DNA of 64,000 bases from Streptomyces sp. Mut1 (GCF_030719295.1 NZ_CP120997.1:3600501-3664500); one strand, 5' to 3'. Counted from the first letter of the stretch, positions 25,562-35,859 are shown. Program-made: numbers and translations. The notes: a model not told the origin generated them from the letters alone.

Positions 25562-25612
25562 AATGCCGATACGGATACGGATACGCATACCGATACGCAT
25601 ACCGATACGGCC
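25562..25612. repeat. Hexamer/dodecamer repeat GATACG / GATACGCATACC
   Basis: Four to five copies of GATACG and GCATACC units lie just after the SDR gene. AT-richer than the surroundings; no gene content. Confidence 0.85.
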
Positions 25613-25696
25613 TAGCATCGGGGCGGTCCGTGCCGGGCCGGTCCGGGCCATGTGTGCCGGCCCGTTGCGCCTTGTCGATCAGTGGAGTGTGCCGCC

Positions 25697-26632
25697 ATGT
25701 CGTTGCCGCGTATCGGGGTCGTCATCGTGACCATGGGGACCCGCCCCCGCGAACTGGACGCGCTCCTCGCCTCGGTGGCGAAGCAGGACGTCGCGGCCGA
25801 GCGCGTGGTCCTCGTGGGCAACGCGACCTCCCTGGACGACGTCGCGACCGATCTCCTGAGCATGGCCGGAGCGGTGGGTGCCCCGGACCGGACCACGCCA
25901 GGGGCGCCCCGCGTGACCAAGGTGCCGCTCGTCGAGAATCTGGGCTGTCCCGGTGGGCGCAACGTCGGGCTGGAGAGGCTGTGCGAGTCGGGCGAGGTCG
26001 ATGTCGTGGTCGAGCTGGACGACGACGGGCTGCTCATCGCGGACGACGTGTTCCGCGAGGTGCGGCGGCTCTTCGCACAGGACCCCGGGCTGGGGATCGT
26101 CGGGTTCCGGGTCGCGGACGAGCAGGGGCGGACCGAGCGGCGCTGGGTGCCCAGGCTGCGGGCGGGCGATCCGATGCGCGGGGGCCCGGTGACCGCGTTC
26201 CTCGGCGGTGGGCACGCCTTCTCGGTGCCCATGCTCCGGCAGATCGGGCTGTGGCCGGGGGAGTTCTTCTTCGGTCACGAGGAGACGGACCTCGCGTGGC
26301 GGGCGCTCGACGGAGGGTGGGACATCCGCTACGAGCCCGGTCTGGTGCTCCAGCATCCGAGGACGTCGCCCGCCAGGCACGCGGTGTACTACCGGAACAC
26401 CGCGCGGAACCGGGTGTGGCTGGCCCGCAGGCGGCTCCCGGCTCCGCTGATCCCGGTCTACCTCGGTGTCTGGATCACCCTCGCCATGGTGCGGATGCGC
26501 TCGCTGACCGGGCTGAAGGCGTGGTGGGGCGGGTTCGCGGAGGGGGTCAGGACACCGGCCGGGGAGCGGGCGCCGATGCGGTGGCGGACGGTATGGCGGA
26601 TGACCCGCCTGGGGCGCCCGCCCATCCTCTGA
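25697..26632 (+). CDS. Glycosyltransferase family 2
   Basis: 311 residues with the GT-A fold of family 2: VVIVTMGTRPREL at the start, NLGCPGGRNVGLE, the divalent-metal/nucleotide DxD as VVELDDDGLL, and an acceptor-side FFGHEETDLAWRA motif typical of rhamnosyl/galactofuranosyl-type enzymes. No transmembrane helix apart from a weak hydrophobic patch near 255-270. It transfers a sugar from an NDP donor to a surface glycan; donor and acceptor are unknown. The ATG at 25697 has GGAG 9 bases upstream. Confidence 0.85.
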   Translation: MSLPRIGVVIVTMGTRPRELDALLASVAKQDVAAERVVLVGNATSLDDVATDLLSMAGAVGAPDRTTPGAPRVTKVPLVENLGCPGGRNVGLERLCESGEVDVVVELDDDGLLIADDVFREVRRLFAQDPGLGIVGFRVADEQGRTERRWVPRLRAGDPMRGGPVTAFLGGGHAFSVPMLRQIGLWPGEFFFGHEETDLAWRALDGGWDIRYEPGLVLQHPRTSPARHAVYYRNTARNRVWLARRRLPAPLIPVYLGVWITLAMVRMRSLTGLKAWWGGFAEGVRTPAGERAPMRWRTVWRMTRLGRPPIL

Positions 26633-26730
26633 CGGGCGGACGGGCGGACGGGCGAAGGAGGGAAGGGGACAAGGGAGGGGGAGGGGGAGGGGGCGGGGGA
26701 AGGGGGGTGGGGCGGCGGTGGGTGGCCGCC
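26633..26730 (+). repeat. G-rich tract with runs of GGGGGA
   Basis: A CGGACGGG triplet repeat is followed by a nearly pure purine run (GAGGGGGAGGGGGAGGGGG and more). It satisfies G-quadruplex spacing on the + strand and sits between two convergent genes, where it could slow polymerase from either side. Confidence 0.7.
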
Positions 26731-26768
26731 GCCCCGGTCGTGCCGGTGGGTGAGGGGTGCGCGGGCGG

Positions 26769-28082
<1,314 letters not shown>

Positions 28083-29066
28083 TCAGGCCCACGGAGGAGG
28101 CGTTGGCACGGGCTCTTCCGGGAGCTGCCAGGGGCGGCGGCCCGGACCCGTCGGGTGCGTTCCCGTGACACCCATGACCACCGAGTAGAGGCTCGTCTCC
28201 GCCGTGATGAAGAGACGATTCCGCTTTGCTCCGCCCCAGGAGATGTTGGCCACCGCCTCCGGCACGTTGAGCCGGCCGATGAGCGTGCCGTCGGGGTCGT
28301 AGCAGTGCACGCCGTCGTTCGTCGCGGCGGCCCAGAGCCGGCCGTCGTCGTCGAAGCGGAGGTTGTCGAAGCGGGCCCCCAGGCGGAGCCCCGCCTCGAC
28401 GAAGACGCCGCCCTCCGTGAGCGTGCCACCGTCCCGGACGCCGAAGACGCGGATGAGGCCGGCCCGGGTGTCGGAGACGAAGAGCCGCCGCTCGTCGGCC
28501 GAGAAGACCAGGCCGTTGGGCGCGTCGAAGCCGTCCGCGACGAGCCGGACCTCCCCGGTGGAGGGGTCGACGCGGTAGACGTTGCCGGCGCCGATCTCGC
28601 TCCGGGCGCGGTAGCCCTCGTAGTCGCTGGTGATGCCGAAATCCGGGTCCGAGAACCAGATCGAGCCGTCGGACTTCACCGCCGCGTCGTTCGGACTGTT
28701 CAGCCGCTTGCCCTGCCAGCGGTCCGCCAGGACCGTGACCGTGCCGTCGTGCTCGGTCCGCGTCACCCGCCGGTTGCCCTGCTCACAGGTGATGAGCCGG
28801 CCCTCGCGGTCGAGGGTGTTGCCGTTCGGGTGTCCGGCCGAGCGGCGGAAGACGCTGACCGCCCCGGTCTCCTCGTCCCACCGCAGCATCCGGTCATTGG
28901 GGATGTCGCTCCACACCACCTGCCGCCAGGCCGGCACGTACAGCGGGCCCTCGGCCCACCGGCAGCCCGTGTACAACACTTCCAGGCTCTCGTCACCGTT
29001 CATGCACCGGCCCGCGCGGAACCGGTCGTCCAGGAGTTCGTACAGCCGGGGACCTCTGCTGGTCAT
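28083..29066 (-). CDS. SMP-30/gluconolactonase/LRE family protein
   Basis: 327 residues of a six-bladed propeller of the SMP-30 family. The metal ligand Glu lies in RWAEGPLYVP, RLNSPNDAAVKSDGSIWFSDP holds the Asn/Asp ligands, and GFDAPNGLVFS the fourth. It is a Ca2+/Zn2+-dependent lactonase acting on sugar lactones such as gluconolactone or xylonolactone. The ATG at 29066 follows GGTGGGAG; another in-frame ATG at 29108 lacks such a site. Its position next to the xylanase makes a pentose-lactone role possible, but only by inference. Confidence 0.85.
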   Translation of the reverse strand: MTSRGPRLYELLDDRFRAGRCMNGDESLEVLYTGCRWAEGPLYVPAWRQVVWSDIPNDRMLRWDEETGAVSVFRRSAGHPNGNTLDREGRLITCEQGNRRVTRTEHDGTVTVLADRWQGKRLNSPNDAAVKSDGSIWFSDPDFGITSDYEGYRARSEIGAGNVYRVDPSTGEVRLVADGFDAPNGLVFSADERRLFVSDTRAGLIRVFGVRDGGTLTEGGVFVEAGLRLGARFDNLRFDDDGRLWAAATNDGVHCYDPDGTLIGRLNVPEAVANISWGGAKRNRLFITAETSLYSVVMGVTGTHPTGPGRRPWQLPEEPVPTPPPWA

Positions 29067-29207
29067 GCCGCTCCCACCTTTCGCCGTCAACAGCCGCGCG
29101 ATCTTCATCCCTTGATCGAAAGATGGCACAGCACCCCGCGGGACACGCCGGGTTCGGGCCGTTGAACCCGGTCTGTCCGCCGCCCGGAGCCCTCTAGGGT
29201 TTGTCCG

Positions 29208-30941
29208 GTGGTGGTCGGTGGAGAGGTACGGACGGGCTCGGACGACCGGTCGCGGCGAGACCGCGAGCGGCGACGTGAGCAGGGGCAGGCACGGCCGGAG
29301 CAGACGCGACCGGAGCCGGAGCGGCCGGAGCAGACGCGGGCGGAGCCGGAGCGCGGGGCGGGACGGCAGCCGTGGTGGCGGGTCCACCGCGTGCCGCTCG
29401 TCGCCGTGGCGGCCGTCCTGCCGCTGTACGCCGTGTGGGCCGCGCTGCTGGCCACCGGGGGCGGTGACCTCGCCGCCCAGCTGGCCTGGACCGGGTTCAC
29501 CGAGCGGCACCCGGGCTCGGCGTACAACCTGTTCTGGTACGGGGGCACGCACACCGCCAACTACAGCGTCTTCTCCTCGTACGTCATGGCGCTCCTCGGC
29601 GTCCGCACGGTCTCCGTCGTCGCCGGGCTCGCGGCCACCTGGCTCATGGCCCGCCTCCTCGTCCGTACGGGCATGCGGCACGCGCTCACCCCCGCGCTGC
29701 TCGCCGCCTTCGCCCTGTGGTGCAACGTCGCGTCGGGGCGTACGACCTTCGCGCTCGGCGTCGCCATCGGGCTCGTCGCCTGCCTGTACGCGGACCGGGT
29801 CGTCACCCCCGTGGTGGCGGGGGCGCTGGCGACGATGGCGAGTCCGGTGGCGGGGCTGTTCCTCGTCGTGACGGGTGCGGCCCACCTCCTCGACCGCCGG
29901 TGGCGGAGGGGGGCCGTGCTGATGGTGCCGTTCTTCGCGGTCGTCGGGGCGACCACGCTGCTCTTCCCGTTCCGGGGCGAGCAGCCCATGCACGCGAACC
30001 GGTTGTGGATGCCGGTCCTGATCTGCGCGGTGCTCGTGGCCGCGGCGCCCCGGACGCGGGAGTGGCGGGTGACGCGTTTCGGCGCCGCCGTCTACGCCGT
30101 CGGCGTGTGCCTCACCTTCCTCGTCGCCTCCCCGATCGGCACGAACGTCGAGCGGCTGCTCGGTCTCGTCGCCGTGCCCGTGCTGTGCGCGGCGGTCCTC
30201 GACACCGTCCGGGCCAGGGCGTGGGTGCGTACGGGGGTGCTGTCCGCCGCCCTCGTGCTGTCCGGGCTCTGGCTCATCGACAAGACCGTGGACGACCTGC
30301 GGGTCTCCACCCCCGTACCGGCCTGGGCCTCCCACACGGACGGCGTCGTCACCGAACTCGACCGCCTCGGCGCCCGCCTGGGCCGCGTCGAGGTCGTCCC
30401 CGCGCGCAACCACCGCGAAGCGGCCGTCCTCGCCCCGCACGTCAGCATGGCCCGGGGCTGGAACCGCCAGCTCGACGTCGAGCGCGGCCGGCTCTTCTAC
30501 GAGGGCACCCTCACCCCGGACCGCTACCGGACCTGGCTGGACCGGTGGGCCGTGAGCCATGTCGTACTCCACGACGGGCAGCCGGACGGCCCGGCCGAGG
30601 CCGAGGCGTCGCTGGTCAGGGGCGGCCTCCCCTGGCTGGAGCAGGTCTGGCGGGACGACGGCTGGACCATCTACCGGGTCCGGGACGCCATACCGCTGGC
30701 GCCACCCCCCGCCACGGTCGTCAGCGGCGACGACGCGTCGCTGGTCGTACGAATGCCGCGCGCCGGCTCGGTGACCGTACGCATCGCCTACTCGCCGTGG
30801 CTGCGCGTGCGGGCCGCCGGCGGCGGGGCCGGGGGCTGTCTGCGGCAGGACGGCGAGTGGACGAGGCTGACCGTGCCGGAGGGCGGGACCTACCGGCTGG
30901 ACTCGGCGTACGGGCCGGGCCGCTTCAGCGGAGGCTGCTGA
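29208..30941 (+). CDS. Polytopic membrane protein, GT-C-like
   Basis: 577 residues. An Arg/Glu/Pro-rich cytoplasmic start (about 55 residues of RPEQTRPEPE-type repeats) is followed by about 10 transmembrane helices between 65 and 365 and an extracytoplasmic C-terminal domain of about 200 residues. The conserved loop FWYGGTHTANYSVFSSYVMALLG after helix 1 is where GT-C glycosyltransferases keep catalytic residues. Some databases call such proteins MFS transporters; the topology does not fit that. The GTG at 29208 is a best guess without a clear ribosome-binding site. Confidence 0.7.
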   Translation: MVVGGEVRTGSDDRSRRDRERRREQGQARPEQTRPEPERPEQTRAEPERGAGRQPWWRVHRVPLVAVAAVLPLYAVWAALLATGGGDLAAQLAWTGFTERHPGSAYNLFWYGGTHTANYSVFSSYVMALLGVRTVSVVAGLAATWLMARLLVRTGMRHALTPALLAAFALWCNVASGRTTFALGVAIGLVACLYADRVVTPVVAGALATMASPVAGLFLVVTGAAHLLDRRWRRGAVLMVPFFAVVGATTLLFPFRGEQPMHANRLWMPVLICAVLVAAAPRTREWRVTRFGAAVYAVGVCLTFLVASPIGTNVERLLGLVAVPVLCAAVLDTVRARAWVRTGVLSAALVLSGLWLIDKTVDDLRVSTPVPAWASHTDGVVTELDRLGARLGRVEVVPARNHREAAVLAPHVSMARGWNRQLDVERGRLFYEGTLTPDRYRTWLDRWAVSHVVLHDGQPDGPAEAEASLVRGGLPWLEQVWRDDGWTIYRVRDAIPLAPPPATVVSGDDASLVVRMPRAGSVTVRIAYSPWLRVRAAGGGAGGCLRQDGEWTRLTVPEGGTYRLDSAYGPGRFSGGC

Positions 30942-30956
30942 CCGGCGCCCGGGACC

Positions 30957-31691
30957 TCAGCCGTGGTGCAGGGCGCCGTCCAGGAGCGGGAGCAGGCGGT
31001 CCCAGTGGAGCTTCAGCCCGGCGGCGCTGTAGGCGTCGGTGTCGGACATGGTGAAGCCGTGCACGGTGCCGGGATAGATCTCCGAGGTGTGGTCGACACC
31101 GGCGGCGTCCAGCTCCTTGTTGAGCTCGGCAAGGGCCTCGGGGGTCAGGTCGCTCGCGGCGTGGCCGAGGTGGACCCGCGCGGTGAGCCCGTCGAACAGC
31201 CCCGGCCCGTCCGCGCCCACCGGCCCGTGGAAGGCGGCGGCCGCGGCCACCCGGCCGGGATGGGCGGCGGCGGTGCGCATCGCCAGCAGACCGCCGATGC
31301 AGTAGCCCGTCACCCCGACGGGACCATCGGCCACCTCGGGCCGGGCGGTCAGGGACGAGAGGTAGGCGTCGGCGTCGCGCACCGTGCGTTCGGCGGTGTG
31401 CGCCTGGATCAGCGGCATCAGCCGGCCGATGAGCGCGGGCCGGGCCTCCTCCCCGATGTACTCGGGAAGCTCGACCACGGGGGTGGGGCCCTCCCGGTAG
31501 AAGAAGTTGGGGACGAGCACGTAGTAGCCGTGCCCGGCCAGCTCGCGCGCCATCTCCCGGATCACCGGCCGGATGCCGAAGGCGTCCGCGTACATCAGGA
31601 CTCCGGGGTGCCGCTCCCCGTCGTCGGGGAAGGCGGCGATCGCGTCGGCCTGCCCGTCCTCGGTGGGGATGTGCAGCGTGTTGACGGTCAT
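30957..31691 (-). CDS. Dienelactone hydrolase family protein
   Basis: 244 residues with the dienelactone-hydrolase triad: Cys131 in GYCIGG, an Asp in the LGHAASDLTPE turn, and His in GTVHGFTM. Hydrolyses dienelactones in chlorocatechol breakdown or related activated esters; many Streptomyces paralogues have unknown substrates. The ATG is preceded by AGGAGCACTC. Monocistronic. The 229 bp to the next gene hold no gene. Confidence 0.88.
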   Translation of the reverse strand: MTVNTLHIPTEDGQADAIAAFPDDGERHPGVLMYADAFGIRPVIREMARELAGHGYYVLVPNFFYREGPTPVVELPEYIGEEARPALIGRLMPLIQAHTAERTVRDADAYLSSLTARPEVADGPVGVTGYCIGGLLAMRTAAAHPGRVAAAAAFHGPVGADGPGLFDGLTARVHLGHAASDLTPEALAELNKELDAAGVDHTSEIYPGTVHGFTMSDTDAYSAAGLKLHWDRLLPLLDGALHHG

Positions 31692-31920
31692 GAGTGCTCC
31701 TGTCGTGGTTGAGGTGTCGTCCCTGCCGGCCAACACGACGGAGGCGGAGCCCGCGCGGCGGGGGCCCCGGCCGCGCGGTCGGACACCTGGCCGGCGGCAG
31801 CGGCCCGTCCGGCGCTCAGCGGAGCACCGGGTCACCGATCCGTGTGTGGCACGAGGCCGTCCCGGTCTTCATGATCGCGCAGCCTAGTTCAACGGGCCGG
31901 CACACCGCCGGAGACGGGCC

Positions 31921-32577
31921 CTAACGGCGTTTCAGCAGGCCGGTGTTCATCGCGACCACCACCGCGCGGGTGCGGTCATTGACGTCGAGCTTGGCGAAGA
32001 CGCGCAGCAGATGCGTCTTCACCGTGGCCTCGCCGATGAACAGCCGGCGGCCGATCTCCCCGTTCGACAGCCCGTCCGCGACCGCTTCGAGCACGTCCGA
32101 CTCACGGGCGGTCAGAGTGACGGGCGCGGGCCCGCGCATCCTGGCCACCAGCCGCTGGGCGACCCGGGGGGCCAGGACCGTCTCGCCGCGTGAGGCCGCG
32201 TGGATGGCCTCCACCAGCTGCTCCCTGGTGGCGTCCTTGAGCAGGTAGCCGGTGGCGCCCGCCTCCACGCCCCGTTCGATGTCCGCGTCGGTGTCGTACG
32301 TGGTGAGGATCAGGACCCGGGTCGGGGAGGGGCCCGCGACGATCTCGGTGGTGGCGCCGACGCCGTCGAGGACCGGCATGCGCAGGTCGAGCAGCGCGAC
32401 GTCCGGGCTCAGCCGCTCGACCAGGGCGACCGCCTCGCGGCCGTTGCTCGCCTCCCCGACGATGTCGAACGTCGGCTCGCAGCCCAGCAGGGCGACCAGA
32501 CCGGCCCGCATCACGGTGTGGTCGTCGGCCAGGACGATGCGCAGGGGGGCGGCTCCCGCCGCGGAGATGGGCGTCAT
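31921..32577 (-). CDS. NarL/LuxR-type response regulator (kinase lost)
   Basis: 218 residues: receiver domain with acidic pair Asp18/Asp19, phosphorylation site Asp64 in LLDLRMP and a Lys in YLLKDA; C-terminal LuxR HTH (LTARESDVLEAVADGLSNGEIGRR, then EATVKTHLLRV). The gene overlaps the stop of its partner kinase (ATGA), but that kinase survives only as about 70 codons, so this regulator is now an orphan unless another kinase phosphorylates it. Confidence 0.92.
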   Translation of the reverse strand: MTPISAAGAAPLRIVLADDHTVMRAGLVALLGCEPTFDIVGEASNGREAVALVERLSPDVALLDLRMPVLDGVGATTEIVAGPSPTRVLILTTYDTDADIERGVEAGATGYLLKDATREQLVEAIHAASRGETVLAPRVAQRLVARMRGPAPVTLTARESDVLEAVADGLSNGEIGRRLFIGEATVKTHLLRVFAKLDVNDRTRAVVVAMNTGLLKRR

Positions 32578-32785
32578 GGCACCTGGGGCCTGTCGTTCAG
32601 AGGGATGGTGGCGTGGATGCGGGTGCCGTCACCGACCGAGCTGGTGACGGTGAGCCCGCCGCCGAACTCCGCGAGGCGCTTGCGCATGCCGTCCAGGCCG
32701 AAGCCCCGGGAGTCCGCGACGACGAAGCCCCGCCCGTCGTCGGTGATCTCCAGCTCGGCGCCGCCGGACTGCTCGCGCGCCACGG
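32574..32785 (-). pseudogene. Sensor histidine kinase, C-terminal ATPase remnant
   Basis: About 70 codons match the end of a NarX/DesK-type HATPase domain: G1 box ITDDGRGF, G2 region GFGLDGMRKRLAEFGG, and VGDGTRIHATIPL. The transmembrane region, dimerisation helix with the phospho-accepting His, and N-box are missing. Upstream of about 32785 the frame becomes unrelated sequence rich in Arg/Pro. This is a large 5' deletion next to an intact response regulator gene. The 180 bp between it and the GNAT gene show no gene. Confidence 0.85.
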
Positions 32786-32964
32786 GTGGCGGGCGCTCCA
32801 CCGGGCCATGTGTACGGGTCGAAGTCTCATGTCCTCCATGCTGTTTCGCGGGGCACCCCGCCCGGCAGCCCCGGCAGGTGGAACCGGGCGTCCACCGGTC
32901 GGTGGACAAGGGGTGGGGGGGGATGGCCCCCGTACGGCTTCTCGCAGTTGGTCCTGCCGGGGCG

Positions 32965-33549
32965 TCAGAGCCACCCCTCCAGGCGCGCCTTCGTCTCCGG
33001 CCACTCGTCGGCGAGCAGGGAGAAGTAGACCGTGTCGCGCCAGGTGCCGTCCGGGCGGCGGCGGTGGCGGCGCAGGATGCCCTCGTGGTGGGCGCCGAGG
33101 CGGGATATCGCCTTCTGGGAGCGCTCGTTGAGGTGGTCGGTCTTCAGCTGGACGCGGCCCATGCCCAGTTCCTCGAAGGCGTGGGTGAGCAGGAGCAGCT
33201 TCGTCTCGGTGTTGACCGCCGAGCGCCAGTGGGCGCGGCCGTACCAGGTGGAGCCGATCTCCAGGCGCTCGTGCTTCACGTCGATGTCCAGGTAGGTGGT
33301 CCAGCCGACCGCCCGGCCGCTCGCCAGGTGGATGACGGCGAAGGGGACGCAGGACTCCTCCGCGAGCAGGGCGGTGAGCCTGGTCTCCAGCTCCTGCGGG
33401 GTGCGGGGCGTCGGGCTGCCCAGCCAGCGCCAGACCTCGTCGTCGTCGCCGCCGGCGGCGAAGAGGTCGTCCAAGTGGTGGAGGGCGAGCGGTTCGACGC
33501 GGACGTGGTCGCCGGTCAGGGTCACGGGGAGCGGGTGCGTAGCTGACAT
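32965..33549 (-). CDS. GNAT N-acetyltransferase, RimJ/RimL type
   Basis: 194 residues of the RimL-like GNAT branch: RVEPLALHHLDDLF start, then GWTTYLDID, HERLEIGSTW and NTETKLLLLTHAFEELGMGRVQLKTD containing the acetyl-CoA loop region, then NERSQKAISRLGAHHEGILRRH. Acetylates an N-terminal or small-molecule amine; target unknown. The ATG is preceded by GGGGGAACCAT in reverse context, giving a weak ribosome-binding site. Confidence 0.88.
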   Translation of the reverse strand: MSATHPLPVTLTGDHVRVEPLALHHLDDLFAAGGDDDEVWRWLGSPTPRTPQELETRLTALLAEESCVPFAVIHLASGRAVGWTTYLDIDVKHERLEIGSTWYGRAHWRSAVNTETKLLLLTHAFEELGMGRVQLKTDHLNERSQKAISRLGAHHEGILRRHRRRPDGTWRDTVYFSLLADEWPETKARLEGWL

Positions 33550-33570
33550 GGGGGAACCATACCCGCATTC

Positions 33571-33598
33571 GCACTAGCCACAAACGCACTATGCACTA
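33571..33598. repeat. Three GCACTA repeats upstream of the GNAT gene
   Basis: GCACTA occurs at 33571, 33586 and 33593 in the 46-bp gap between the amidase end and the GNAT start. GCACTAGT-type words are frequent in GntR-like operators; no such regulator is adjacent, so the role is only a guess. Confidence 0.4.
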
Positions 33599-34390
33599 GT
33601 TCAAAGGATGGTGGGTGGAGCCCGCGTCCTCCGTGTCCGGCCGGCCCTCCCCCGTCCCCCGGCCCTCGCGCAGGGCGGCCGCCGCCGCCCGAATCGCTGG
33701 CAGAGCGTCGTACAGCGCCTGGCCGGGGCAGGTCGTCTCATAGGTGTCCCGGTGGCCGGAGATGACGTTCAGCACCGCGGCCTTCCCCTTCGGGTACCTG
33801 CTCTCGTCGTTGGTCGACACCAGGCGCACCTTGCCCTCGGGGTCGACGCCCGGCCGCAGCTTCCACGCCGCCACCTCCGCCAGCGCCCGCACCACGGCCG
33901 CCGGCACCTTCTCGCCGTTGCGGTAGTCGCCCAGCACCGCGATGCCCACGCTGTCGGCGTTGAAGCCCGTGGTGTGCGCCCCGCGCACCGAGCGCGTGAC
34001 GCCGCCCGCGCGGCCCTCGTAGATCGTTCCGCACCGGTCGACGAGGAAGTTGTAGCCGATGTCGTCCCAGCCGTTGCCCTCGATGTGGGACTGCTCGACC
34101 GCACGCACCAGGTCGGGGGCGTCCACGCAGTCGTAGTCGTTCGACTCGCCCGTGTGGTGGATGAAGACCGCCCGCACGGCGCCCGTGTAGACGGCCCGCT
34201 CCCGGACGATGGACTCGTTCGCGTGCCAGGCCGCCCGGCTCACGATCACCGGCTGCGGCACGGTCCCGGCCCGCTCCCGGGAGGAGCCGGGCGGACGCTC
34301 GGCCAGCACCTGACGCACCGGGGCGTCCCGTGGAACCAGCAGGACCAGCGGGAGGACCGCGACGCCCAGCCATATTCGATGGGGCCACAT
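33596..34390 (-). CDS. Secreted N-acetylmuramoyl-L-alanine amidase / PGRP-like protein
   Basis: 264 residues. A signal-type N-terminus ([15 protein letters not shown]) is followed by an amidase_2/PGRP domain: SRAAWHANE, zinc ligand His in [29 protein letters not shown], and second zinc ligand His in [14 protein letters not shown]. It cleaves the amide between MurNAc and the stem peptide outside the membrane, for wall turnover. The C-terminal tail is disordered. The ATG follows GGTGGAG. Confidence 0.9.
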   Translation of the reverse strand: MWPHRIWLGVAVLPLVLLVPRDAPVRQVLAERPPGSSRERAGTVPQPVIVSRAAWHANESIVRERAVYTGAVRAVFIHHTGESNDYDCVDAPDLVRAVEQSHIEGNGWDDIGYNFLVDRCGTIYEGRAGGVTRSVRGAHTTGFNADSVGIAVLGDYRNGEKVPAAVVRALAEVAAWKLRPGVDPEGKVRLVSTNDESRYPKGKAAVLNVISGHRDTYETTCPGQALYDALPAIRAAAAALREGRGTGEGRPDTEDAGSTHHPLN

Positions 34391-34521
34391 GGCTCCACCC
34401 TGCGGCTTCTCCCCCGGACCCGCAGATGAGGTGGCCGATCGGGTGAAATCGGCCTCGGGAGCGAAGGGCCGCGCTTCGGCGATATCCTGGGGGCAGCGGA
34501 GGCCGGTGACGGCCGAAGCGC

Positions 34522-34612
34522 GGCGGTGGGGCCCGCCGTACCCGAACCGCGGCCGGTCGAACGCCGCCAACGGTCCCTACTTGCGAGACGCGCGCCCACA
34601 TCAGGTGGGCGC
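34522..34612 (+). promoter_or_regulatory. Candidate fluoride riboswitch (crcB motif) with hairpin expression platform
   Basis: GGCGGTGGGGCCCGCC (34522-34537) differs from my memory of the Thermotoga petrophila fluoride aptamer (GGCGATGAGGCCCGCC) at two positions. GGCG/CGCC pair at the ends. GGGGCC (34528-34533) can pair with GGTCCC (34572-34577), which is followed by CTAC as in the aptamer's 3' end. A small ACCG/CGGT stem lies between. An 8-bp hairpin (34592-34599/34605-34612) sits directly before the crcB ribosome-binding site. One substitution is at a near-invariant A. Confidence 0.5.
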
Positions 34613-34631
34613 CCCGGCAGGTAGGAGACGT

Positions 34632-35072
34632 ATGCCCGGCACCGGACCCGGGGCCCTCAGGAGCCTCGGGCAGCACCCGCAGAGCGCCGTCGTCGCCGTG
34701 GTCGCCATCGGCGGGGCCACCGGGGCGTCCGCCCGCTACGGCGCCTCGCTCCTGTGGCCCACCGCGGCCGGCGGCTTCCCCTGGACGACCCTCGTCGTCA
34801 ACGTCATCGGCTGCGCGGTCATCGGTGTGTTCATGGTGGTGATCAGCGAGGTGTGGGCGGCGCACCGGCTGGTGCGGCCGTTCTTCGGCACCGGGGTGCT
34901 CGGCGGGTTCACCACCTTCTCCACGTACGCGGTCGACATCGAACGCCTCGTGGCGAAGGGGCGGGCCGGCACCGGGCTCGCCTATCTGGGAACGACACTG
35001 CTCGCGGCCCTCGCGGCGGTGTGGAGCGCGGTGTGGCTGACGCGCCGCGCACTGGCGTGGAGGCAGTCATGA
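34632..35072 (+). CDS. crcB: Fluoride exporter CrcB (Fluc), subunit 1
   Basis: 146 residues with four transmembrane helices of the Fluc/CrcB family. The signature is [15 protein letters not shown] (the TTFST break with the pore Phe), plus the NVIGCAVIG helix with the conserved Asn. Fluc proteins form antiparallel dimers that let fluoride leave the cell. The ATG follows TAGGAG. It is the first gene of a three-gene coupled operon; a second, divergent crcB two genes on suggests an obligate heterodimer. Confidence 0.93.
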   Translation: MPGTGPGALRSLGQHPQSAVVAVVAIGGATGASARYGASLLWPTAAGGFPWTTLVVNVIGCAVIGVFMVVISEVWAAHRLVRPFFGTGVLGGFTTFSTYAVDIERLVAKGRAGTGLAYLGTTLLAALAAVWSAVWLTRRALAWRQS

Positions 35073-35455
35073 CGACACCCGTGACCGAACCCGGCCTGCG
35101 CCTGACCGTGCTGGTCGGCGAGTCCGACACCTGGCACCACCGGCCCGTCTACACGGAGATCGTGCACCGGGCGCACGCGGCCGGTCTCTCCGGGGCGAGC
35201 GTCTTCCGGGGCATCGAGGGCTTCGGAGCCTCCTCGATGATCCACACCCAGCGGCTGCTGTCGCTGAGCGAGGACCTGCCGGTGGCCGTGATCATCGTGG
35301 ACGCGGAGCCCGCGGTGCGCGCGTTCCTGCCACAGGTCGCCGAGCTGGCCGACGGCTGCCGGGTGACCCTCGACGCCTGCGAGATCGTCCGCCGGGAGAA
35401 CCCCGGGGCCCAGGAGGGCCCGGCCGGTCCCGGCATACGGGGAGAGCGGGAGTGA
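35069..35455 (+). CDS. DUF190 family protein
   Basis: 128 residues of a ferredoxin-like, PII-like DUF190 protein: [54 protein letters not shown]. Its ATG overlaps the crcB stop (ATGA) and its stop overlaps the next crcB start (GTGA). DUF190 proteins frequently accompany crcB and are presumed cytoplasmic regulators or sensors of the fluoride channel; this has not been shown to my knowledge. Confidence 0.9.
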   Translation: MTTPVTEPGLRLTVLVGESDTWHHRPVYTEIVHRAHAAGLSGASVFRGIEGFGASSMIHTQRLLSLSEDLPVAVIIVDAEPAVRAFLPQVAELADGCRVTLDACEIVRRENPGAQEGPAGPGIRGERE

Positions 35456-35826
35456 ACTGGCTGCTGGTGATCGTCGGCGCGGCGGTCGGCGCCCCGCTGC
35501 GCTATCTGACCGACCGGGCCGTGCAGTCCCGCCATGACACGGTCTTCCCGTGGGGGACGTTCACGGTGAACATGGCCGGCTGCCTGATCCTGGGCCTGCT
35601 GACCGGCGCGGTGGTGGCCGGGGCCGCCTCGTCCCCCGTACAGCTGCTGGTCGGGACGGGGTTCTGCGGGGCGCTGACCACGTACTCCACGTTCAGCTAC
35701 GAGACGCTGCGGCTGGCCGAGGACGGGGCCCGGCTCTACGCGGCCGCCAACGCGGTGGCGAGCGTCGTCATCGGCCTCGGCGCGGCCTTCGCCGGTGTCA
35801 CCCTCGCCGAAGCGCTCTGGGCCTGA
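35452..35826 (+). CDS. crcB: Fluoride exporter CrcB (Fluc), subunit 2
   Basis: 124 residues, four helices, Fluc signature [15 protein letters not shown] and NMAGCLILG. It is clearly diverged from the first crcB (TTYSTF versus TTFSTY), consistent with a dual-gene system in which each polypeptide contributes one orientation. The GTG start overlaps the DUF190 stop. The operon ends at the hairpin at 35860-35900. Confidence 0.93.
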   Translation: MNWLLVIVGAAVGAPLRYLTDRAVQSRHDTVFPWGTFTVNMAGCLILGLLTGAVVAGAASSPVQLLVGTGFCGALTTYSTFSYETLRLAEDGARLYAAANAVASVVIGLGAAFAGVTLAEALWA

Positions 35827-35859
35827 CCCGGCGCGCGGAGCGCGGGAACGTACGACAAC

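Noticed and set aside
29208..30941. MFS transporter label for the polytopic protein
   Set aside because: About 10 helices, a large extracytoplasmic C-terminal domain and no MFS motif A; the layout is GT-C-like.
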